Part shown: positions 58,039 through 64,000 of the stretch, piece by piece
How positions within the stretch are numbered: the first letter of the stretch is position 1
How the letters are laid out: each line of letters begins with the position of its first letter
NCBI GenBank assembly: GCA_013373625.1
Contig: JABXHM010000083.1
Location: 1 to 64,000, forward strand
Reading direction: 5' to 3'
Source of the DNA: Alteromonadaceae bacterium
GTDB taxonomy: Bacteria > Pseudomonadota > Gammaproteobacteria > Enterobacterales > Alteromonadaceae
DNA length: 64,000 nt
The notes under the pieces: model-generated
What the model was told of the DNA's origin: nothing
Seen by the model: the letters and a program-made list of their open reading frames with translations, nothing else
Databases searched by the model: none
Program-made: the position numbers and the translations under genes

Positions 58039-60338
58039 AGGCTTATCACTTCAATATCATCAGCCTGTCCGGTTTCAACGGCCAGGTTGTAAATGTTTTT
58101 GGCAATATCATCCTTAAAGGCAAACGAGGTTACAACAAACTTTCGGGAACCTTTTTCCAGCGCCGCCGCCAAACTATTAACACTCAACCCCTGCACCAGA
58201 TATTCACCGCTTAATTCAGCTTTGCGATCAACTAAACGTTCAACCTTAAAGTTATGCGCTGACGCAACCTCATAAAATTGTTCAAAGAAAATTCCAGCAC
58301 CGTAAACAGTAAAATTACGCCATTGCTTTTCTTCGATAAGCTTTATCAGGTTAACAATATTCAGGTAGTTGTTATTGAGTAATAAGCCTGCTTTGCGGAA
58401 GTGAAAATCAGGATCAAGTAGCGTAAAAATGGCCTGAGGCCAATGTAACACGCCAATTTCCCAGTGTTCAAATGCATAAAAGGTTGAATGTGCCTGCTCA
58501 ACGCCGAGATTGTTAACGACAGCAATTTGCTCATCATTGATGATGGGGTATGAAATGTCGGCGCCAAAATTGTCTTCATGGTGCAGCCGCGTGTATATAT
58601 TTGCCTCTTCAAGCGTTGGCATTCTGACGAACCGCGACAAAATCGCTACCGCGCCTCGCAAAGAGGACTGAGGTAAACTATAGCGAACGAACAAATCAAA
58701 AAATTGCTCAACGCCGTGATAAAAACTAGTTACTAACGCGTCGTTCTCTTTAGTCGCGCTGCCAAGCTGTGGTTCACCTGACGAAGAGTAGCCCAGCGTA
58801 GTACCAATGTTTCCTAACAAAAAGCTCTCTATACACTCCGGTGAGCGAGCCAAAAGCCGGCGTAAGTTGTCGCTATCATTGTGGGCAGCAATAAATGACT
58901 GATAAAGCGTATCGAGACGACCATATATCCTGCTGGTAGAATACAGTAATAAATTCGCTGCAGCGCGCATCCCAAGGGTTTGCTCAAGATGGTTTTGAAT
59001 TGTGCCGCCGTTCCCTAAGTCGACCGTTACACACTGGCTAAAGTCCGTGCCAACCGCTTGCTGATAGTACGCCATAAACTGCGATTTCTGTTGAGCGATT
59101 TTAGCTTTGATCGGCTGCGTGTTCGCTTTTGCTTGTTGACACAACAACTTAAAAACCGACTGCCCTTCAAAATAAACGCCGTCGGTCTTTTTAAAGTCCA
59201 GATCTGCAAACTGGTTTAGCAATGCCTTTGGTGTAAAACCAAAATCTTTACAAAAATCAGCAACACTATAACCACGCCGACCAACGAGAATTTTAATGAT
59301 GTCTCCAAACCAGTCATCACTGGCGATATCTATGGAAGGCCAAAACGTCGATTTACGTGATGCATAAAATTTTACAACTTCAATTGTGCTAAGTTGGCGC
59401 TGTAATAACCGTTTTTCTATTAACGGAGCGAACACTTCTCCTTCTCTCATGACACATAAAATATGCGAAGCTTGCTGAGTTACAGCGTTATCGATGACCC
59501 AGTCACAAAAACTCAAAAGTACCGGGCCCCATATTGTGGCCCCTAGTTCATAGCAGGGTACATCTACGTGCGACGGACGGTGTAAGGTGGCTAACTGCCT
59601 GATAGCATTACAATCAACACGTGCATTAAAAATTTTATTTTCAGCTTCTGTAATGCGCTTTAAATTAAACTCTGGTGCAGCGTGAATTGCCTCAATTCCC
59701 AGTAAGCGCGGGTTCTTCACATCGGATGTCTCATGATCCCCCACATGCAGCCATTGTTTATAATCAACATTATAGATAGCACGGATATTTTTGAATAATT
59801 CACCGGATGCTTTGTTTGCCTGCTGTTCGCAAGATACAAATAACGGTATTTCAGCTAACGCTGGTTCGTTATAAAAAAAGCACTGCCGAATCTGCGCTGC
59901 TGTCAGATACATATCAGAAATAAAGATGATTTGAGTTCCCAGCTTTAGCAGCTCAAGAATCAATACTTTTAACTCGGCATCAATAAAACCATTGCGCTTT
60001 TCTGCGGCTAACTCAGCCTGCAGCAACCTTTCCTGATCTTTTGCCGACACTGGCAAAGTCGCAATAATTTGCTGCAGACTGACTTCTCTGCTCTTCGTTT
60101 TATTTTTTAAGTTCCTTTCAGCAAATTGCCTCAGCTCTTCGTAATCACGAGCGTTTAACTGCATTCCAAGCTTATGACTTACAGAGTCGAAAGCCTCAGC
60201 GAAAACGGAGGTAGGTTTGTCTGTTTTTCTGTAAATAAGGGTATCGAAGAGATCAAAAGAAACCAGCTTGACTGGTTTATTATCAATGGTATGACGTATC
60301 TGCTCTACAAGAAAACTCATCATCTGTGACTTAACCAC
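58035..60338 (-). CDS. HAD-superfamily protein (COG5610-like) with C-terminal Rossmann domain
   Basis: 767 residues. The N-terminal HAD domain (about 22-230) has motif I SFDLFDTL (D29), IIFISDMYLTAAQI (motif II Ser) and HVGDHETSD (motif IV). A large middle region (about 260-660), typical of polysaccharide-cluster COG5610 proteins, contains CVMREGEVFAPLI and VTVDLGNGGTIQ. The C-terminal domain (about 675-767) has NFTVYGAGIFFEQFYEV and KFVVTSFAFKDDI. It lies between the LicD and GT2 genes with overlaps at both ends. The phosphatase or phosphotransferase substrate is unknown. Confidence 0.75.
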   Translation of the reverse strand: MVKSQMMSFLVEQIRHTIDNKPVKLVSFDLFDTLIYRKTDKPTSVFAEAFDSVSHKLGMQLNARDYEELRQFAERNLKNKTKSREVSLQQIIATLPVSAKDQERLLQAELAAEKRNGFIDAELKVLILELLKLGTQIIFISDMYLTAAQIRQCFFYNEPALAEIPLFVSCEQQANKASGELFKNIRAIYNVDYKQWLHVGDHETSDVKNPRLLGIEAIHAAPEFNLKRITEAENKIFNARVDCNAIRQLATLHRPSHVDVPCYELGATIWGPVLLSFCDWVIDNAVTQQASHILCVMREGEVFAPLIEKRLLQRQLSTIEVVKFYASRKSTFWPSIDIASDDWFGDIIKILVGRRGYSVADFCKDFGFTPKALLNQFADLDFKKTDGVYFEGQSVFKLLCQQAKANTQPIKAKIAQQKSQFMAYYQQAVGTDFSQCVTVDLGNGGTIQNHLEQTLGMRAAANLLLYSTSRIYGRLDTLYQSFIAAHNDSDNLRRLLARSPECIESFLLGNIGTTLGYSSSGEPQLGSATKENDALVTSFYHGVEQFFDLFVRYSLPQSSLRGAVAILSRFVRMPTLEEANIYTRLHHEDNFGADISYPIINDEQIAVVNNLGVEQAHSTFYAFEHWEIGVLHWPQAIFTLLDPDFHFRKAGLLLNNNYLNIVNLIKLIEEKQWRNFTVYGAGIFFEQFYEVASAHNFKVERLVDRKAELSGEYLVQGLSVNSLAAALEKGSRKFVVTSFAFKDDIAKNIYNLAVETGQADDIEVISL

Positions 60339-61416
60339 TTATTGTTGGATAGCAATTTAGAATGCGTGTCATGGCTTCCTGGTTAGGCACTAAAGTCGGG
60401 TTATCCACAGCACCATTCCACTGCTTCACCGGCGTGCGCCAATCTCCGTAATGCTCTTCCAAAAAAATTTCGGGATAACAAGGAAAACACAATTTTCCGG
60501 CGGTTGTTGATTTGAACTCGGTAGGAATAAAGCCCTTGGTGCTAATCACGTTAGCATTGGGTTCAAACCAATAGGTTTTTTCACCAACCTGATAGTGAAT
60601 GATGTAATCTACCATCACGCCATCTTTGTAAATCTGTAAAAACGCTGGCAATCGACCTTCAGTGAACGTATCTGGGAAACGTTCACCCCACTTATCGCCA
60701 TAACGTGCATGTAAGAAACGCTCAGTATCAGCAGGTATTTTAAACTGCACATCACCCACTTTGAGTTTTTTCGACTCCAGTAAATTGCAATCCAACCAGT
60801 ATTCACAGTTAAGATCGCGCCATACGCCTTTGTTTTGTGAAAACTCAAAATTAAACAGGTTTATACGCCAACCATTTTGTTCTAAGGTCAGGCTCTTCGC
60901 CCACCCATCCACGCTGCTGGTAAAGCACTGTTCAAAATGGCCGAATTCCTGAGCAAGTGCTTTGAGCTCTGCTGCTGTCATCGCGGGTATTAACAGGGCC
61001 AGCGTATCAGTTTGCGCATTCAGCTTGTCGTCTCTGAACAAAGAGAGCAACGCGCCACTGGTAAGAACATAATTGATACTATGCGAGTCCAGTAATGTGG
61101 TGATGGATGCTAATACGCTTAACCCGCTGGCTAATTCCCTTTCACTGCGCACGCCAACACAGTGCTTGCGGCATTCAAACCCTGCATCTCTGAAATGAGA
61201 CTCTAACGCAAAAATGTCGTCAACCTGATCCTGATAGACACAAAAATCAACGTCTTTATCCCAGGGCAGAAAATCATTGTCCCGCACCATTCCAAGTAGT
61301 GAGCCACCAATTAATATCGACCGGACGCTGGCACTATCCGACACTGACAGCGCTTCCTGACAAATCTGACGTACATTGGCATATTCTGAGTAAATTTTAT
61401 TTAAGCGGTATTTCAT
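60331..61416 (-). CDS. LicD-family protein with a degenerate second repeat
   Basis: 361 residues from ATG 61416; TTG 61467 would add 17. The LicD/fukutin-type active site is clear: ILIGGSLLGMVRDNDFLPWDKDVDF (35-58). A similar block follows at about 114-145 (INYVLTSGALLSLFRDDKLN then TDT), lacking the full D-x-D, so it looks like an internal duplication with a dead second site. The C-terminus has PADTERFLHARYGDKWGER, typical of LicD. Family members transfer phospho-choline, phospho-glycerol or similar groups to glycans. Confidence 0.82.
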   Translation of the reverse strand: MKYRLNKIYSEYANVRQICQEALSVSDSASVRSILIGGSLLGMVRDNDFLPWDKDVDFCVYQDQVDDIFALESHFRDAGFECRKHCVGVRSERELASGLSVLASITTLLDSHSINYVLTSGALLSLFRDDKLNAQTDTLALLIPAMTAAELKALAQEFGHFEQCFTSSVDGWAKSLTLEQNGWRINLFNFEFSQNKGVWRDLNCEYWLDCNLLESKKLKVGDVQFKIPADTERFLHARYGDKWGERFPDTFTEGRLPAFLQIYKDGVMVDYIIHYQVGEKTYWFEPNANVISTKGFIPTEFKSTTAGKLCFPCYPEIFLEEHYGDWRTPVKQWNGAVDNPTLVPNQEAMTRILNCYPTISG

Positions 61417-61490
61417 GACACTACTTTTGTAAACCCACTGACAGACTTTATATCGGTCTTTGTCCAAAAATCATTAATTCAGCCAGGTTG

Positions 61491-63392
61491 CTAAGGGCTG
61501 TCTACACTGATTAAGCCTTTCTGCAACAAATTACGGCCAAGCATGGTTTCGATCCAATGCTTGTCACTAACGGGGCTATTTAGCCAGCGCCCCTGTTGAC
61601 GAGTGAATTGATAAGTCTGATTAAATAAGCGGTCAAACCAATACAGCTTATCGTCTTTCAACAGGCTGAAGTTTGCCGGTGTATTACCTTTAAGGGTAGC
61701 AGAATGGAAAAAGTAACAATATTCCCGTTCATCCAAAGCTAAACTCTGGCCAAAACAGGTGTGACCGTAGTCAATACCAAGCAGGTCAAAGAATGTCGGA
61801 AACAAGTCGAAATGACTTGAATGAGGCAGGGTTTTAGCAGACAGCTTAGGGTGCGTCAGCATAAATGGCACTTGCGTCTGCTCGGGTATAACAGAATTAC
61901 TGTGAAAGCTATAACCATACTCGCCGAAAGACTCGCCATGATCGCCGGTAAACACTAAAATGGTATTCGACAGGTCCAGTTTTTTCGCTAAACGGTTAAG
62001 AAACTCATCAATAATGTAATCGGCTTCTTCAACGGCATTTAAATATAGCGATTTCTGACTGTTCCCTTTATGTCGGTTGAAGCGCTGTTTGTCTACCACT
62101 TCATAAGGCATGTGGGTCTGATCATTGATCAAATGCAGAAAATACGGTTGATCGCCAACCCTATCAACGATTTCATCAACCATATTCCAAAGGCGGTAGT
62201 CGGCTTCTAGTCCATTCGCAGGTAAGTCATCTGTTCCCCAAATATGATCAAAACCAATACGCTCCAACAGCTTCCAGTAGTCATAAAGGCCGGTATTGGC
62301 GCTGTCTAAAAACAATGTTTTATAACCTTGTGCTTTTAGATCACGAATATAATGAGGATCAGCGCCGTAGTAGGCAGAATCATCTTTGTTATAGGGATTA
62401 TTAGAATACATGCCGGTATATATTTGATTGGTTGAAACCGTCGTATTCGGGCAAAGACTAAAATGTTGCTCCGACAGCCAGCGATTACTGCCAAAGCGCT
62501 TTTCCAAGCGCGATTCAACCGGCGCCCCTGGATAAGGTTTAATATAACACCCTAACGACTCCATGGTGATCATGATAACGTTAGCGCCTTTGCAAGTGCC
62601 GAAGAGTTGACTTCTTTTTACCTCGTCCGGCTGAGGAATAAAATGATGGTCAGTGCTGCTATCAGTTTGTTCGGCAACAATAAAGTCATCACTCAACACA
62701 ATATTGGGCAACAGGCTGGGGGTGGTAAAAAAGGCACTTTTTGGCCGCTTAAGCAGCGCGTATATATTGATAAAAAGCAGAAGTGATGCAAGCAGCATGA
62801 ATAAACTGTATTCGAAAACTCTAAACTCACTCTCCAGCAATCCACTCATCAAACACAGGCCGGTTCCCAATAGCCCAACCAGTGCTCTGAATGTTCGCGG
62901 GGTACTCGCAGAAAGCCCGTAGACTACAAACACAATTGCAGCTAATAGCGCAAGTTTCGCGCTTAGGCTGTATGCAGATAACCCAAAAGCGCCAATAATC
63001 AACAGTGGGATAAGAATCGCGGGCCGGTATTTATTAAGAATATCAAATAAGTGCGGCAAGCCTTTGAGTAACCCTTTGGTACCTTTAAAAAACCATGTAA
63101 TGGTTTCACGGTTTACCTCAATGCGGTACTGCACGAATAGCATCGCATCAAGCCATACCAGTAGCCCATACACGGCAAAGATGAGCGCCAGGAATATTCC
63201 TGCGTAACCATTAATACAGCTAACTACTGAGTGCAAAAAAGCAATGCCGGCTAACCAGTTGAGGTCAGCTAATGAAAGCGTCTTACTTAATGCTCCACGC
63301 TTGGAACGCAGTTCTTTGTTCAGCAGCAATATCGCAATAAGGCTTAAATACAAAACAGGAAGCAGATTAGCGATACCAGTCAGAAATTCCAT
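61491..63392 (-). CDS. LTA synthase/sulfatase-like membrane phospho- or sulfo-transfer enzyme
   Basis: 633 residues with several hydrophobic helices in about 1-215, then a periplasmic alkaline-phosphatase-superfamily domain. Metal and catalytic positions are visible: E278 in ITMESLG, a Thr nucleophile in CPNTTVST (317/318), H427 in NDQTHMPYE, D484-H485 in FTGDHGES, and H497. A Thr nucleophile rather than Cys/Ser-formylglycine fits phosphoglycerol or phosphoethanolamine transferases (LtaS, OpgB, EptA) better than true sulfatases. It lies 75 bases upstream of the LicD gene. Confidence 0.8.
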   Translation of the reverse strand: MEFLTGIANLLPVLYLSLIAILLLNKELRSKRGALSKTLSLADLNWLAGIAFLHSVVSCINGYAGIFLALIFAVYGLLVWLDAMLFVQYRIEVNRETITWFFKGTKGLLKGLPHLFDILNKYRPAILIPLLIIGAFGLSAYSLSAKLALLAAIVFVVYGLSASTPRTFRALVGLLGTGLCLMSGLLESEFRVFEYSLFMLLASLLLFINIYALLKRPKSAFFTTPSLLPNIVLSDDFIVAEQTDSSTDHHFIPQPDEVKRSQLFGTCKGANVIMITMESLGCYIKPYPGAPVESRLEKRFGSNRWLSEQHFSLCPNTTVSTNQIYTGMYSNNPYNKDDSAYYGADPHYIRDLKAQGYKTLFLDSANTGLYDYWKLLERIGFDHIWGTDDLPANGLEADYRLWNMVDEIVDRVGDQPYFLHLINDQTHMPYEVVDKQRFNRHKGNSQKSLYLNAVEEADYIIDEFLNRLAKKLDLSNTILVFTGDHGESFGEYGYSFHSNSVIPEQTQVPFMLTHPKLSAKTLPHSSHFDLFPTFFDLLGIDYGHTCFGQSLALDEREYCYFFHSATLKGNTPANFSLLKDDKLYWFDRLFNQTYQFTRQQGRWLNSPVSDKHWIETMLGRNLLQKGLISVDSP

Positions 63393-63417
63393 ATATCCTA
63401 ATTCACCCTTTCGCGAC

Positions 63418-64000
63418 TTAGTCGACGAGGTGCCATTTGCCTTTAGCGTGAAATGCTAACTCATCCCGCAGCGCGTTGTCTGATAATGGTACTATCAACT
63501 CATTCGCAGTGGGAATGCCACTAAAAAACATGCCGAGATTCCCAGCCGCGTCATGGAAATCCTCCTTATTAATACCCGGACGTTTATTCATTGCAACATA
63601 AGTTGAAAATTCCACAAAGCCATCCGTTTCGACGATGCAGTCGATTATGTTGTCGACATACTTTTGCTGCGCAACCATATTTTCTCCATAGAAATTAGCT
63701 TTGGGGATAAATAAACGGTAATACTCACAACTCATAAAGCACTTATAAAGTACATAAGATAAATGATGCGCAACAATCAAAGGCTTTTCACCGCTAGCTA
63801 AGGCCTCATAATCTTCATTGCTGCTAAGGAAATCGCCCAGCAATACATAACTAACAATGGTATCTTTACAATCCAGATGTTCAATTTCACTGGGATCAAA
63901 ACCGCAAATCAGCAATTTTTTAAATTTTCCGCTGGCAATGTCATCACCAACCTCTTCCAGTATTGATTTACTATTACGACCAAGAAAAAGAATACCTGAT
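63418..64000 (-). CDS. Partial gene of unknown function, 5' end beyond the window
   Basis: The frame stays open from the stop at 63418 to the window edge, so the TTG at 63915 need not be the start; at least 193 residues are present. Product not recognised. The visible start (GILFLGRNSKSILEEVGDD, then FKKLLICGFDPSEI) alternates beta-like strands and helices. The middle has SCEYYRLFIPKANFYGE and the end TANELIVPLSDNALRDEL. It lies 26 bases before the LTA-synthase-like gene on the same strand and is probably in one operon with it. Confidence 0.7.
   Translation of the reverse strand, partial: SGILFLGRNSKSILEEVGDDIASGKFKKLLICGFDPSEIEHLDCKDTIVSYVLLGDFLSSNEDYEALASGEKPLIVAHHLSYVLYKCFMSCEYYRLFIPKANFYGENMVAQQKYVDNIIDCIVETDGFVEFSTYVAMNKRPGINKEDFHDAAGNLGMFFSGIPTANELIVPLSDNALRDELAFHAKGKWHLVD

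Overview
The window comes from a marine-type gammaproteobacterium with a polar flagellum, most likely in or near the Alteromonadaceae. This rests on a FlrA/FlrB/FlrC sigma-54 flagellar hierarchy, FlhF/FlhG polar-placement genes, a Vibrio/Shewanella/Alteromonas-style chemotaxis block with ParC/ParP, and a variable glycan island placed beside flagellar genes. The genus assignment is inference. No tRNA, rRNA, CRISPR array or intact insertion sequence was seen.

Layout. (1) 79-5822, minus strand: a tripartite RND efflux operon (adaptor, inner-membrane pump, outer-membrane lipoprotein channel), followed by a small predicted secreted protein and about 430 bases with no convincing gene. (2) 6769-38054, minus strand: an almost uninterrupted flagellar and chemotaxis regulon. 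In transcription order it holds flagellin, flrA, flrBC, fliEFGHIJ, fliK, fliLMNOPQR, flhB, flhA, flhF, flhG, fliA, cheY, cheZ, cheA, cheB, parC, parP, cheW and a DUF2802 gene. Sigma-54-type -24/-12 elements precede flrBC, fliE, fliK and flhA. The flrBC and fliE promoters also have nearly identical upstream dyads resembling FleQ/FlrA boxes. (3) 38341-64000: a surface-glycan island, plausibly making a flagellin glycan, O-antigen or capsule. It contains a TagD-type CDP-glycerol synthase, a wbpA-B-D-E pathway for UDP-GlcNAc3NAcA, a plus-strand operon (VioA-like aminotransferase, WbqC, Fe(II)/2OG oxygenase, sulfotransferase), an LpxD-like acyltransferase, a UDP-GlcNAc 2-epimerase homologue, GT56, GT4 and GT2 glycosyltransferases, a COG5610-type HAD protein, a LicD protein and an LTA-synthase/sulfatase-like membrane enzyme.

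The centre of the island (46.5-55.4 kb) is a gene graveyard: a frameshifted ABC exporter, the tail of a glycosyltransferase, a broken 2-epimerase, a duplicated gene tail and a 14-bp inverted repeat. This points to recent turnover of the glycan.

The strongest candidate for something undescribed is a set of five different island enzymes that each carry what looks like the same small Rossmann-type domain (glycine-rich nucleotide loop, often a 'FxDND' strand, then a hydrophobic strand). It is attached to a methyltransferase-like domain, an NKWYS/sulfotransferase-like domain, a WecF-like GT56, a GT2 and a HAD protein. Together with TagD, LicD and the LTA-synthase-like enzyme, this suggests a teichoic-acid-like, glycerol-phosphate-decorated glycan in a Gram-negative cell.
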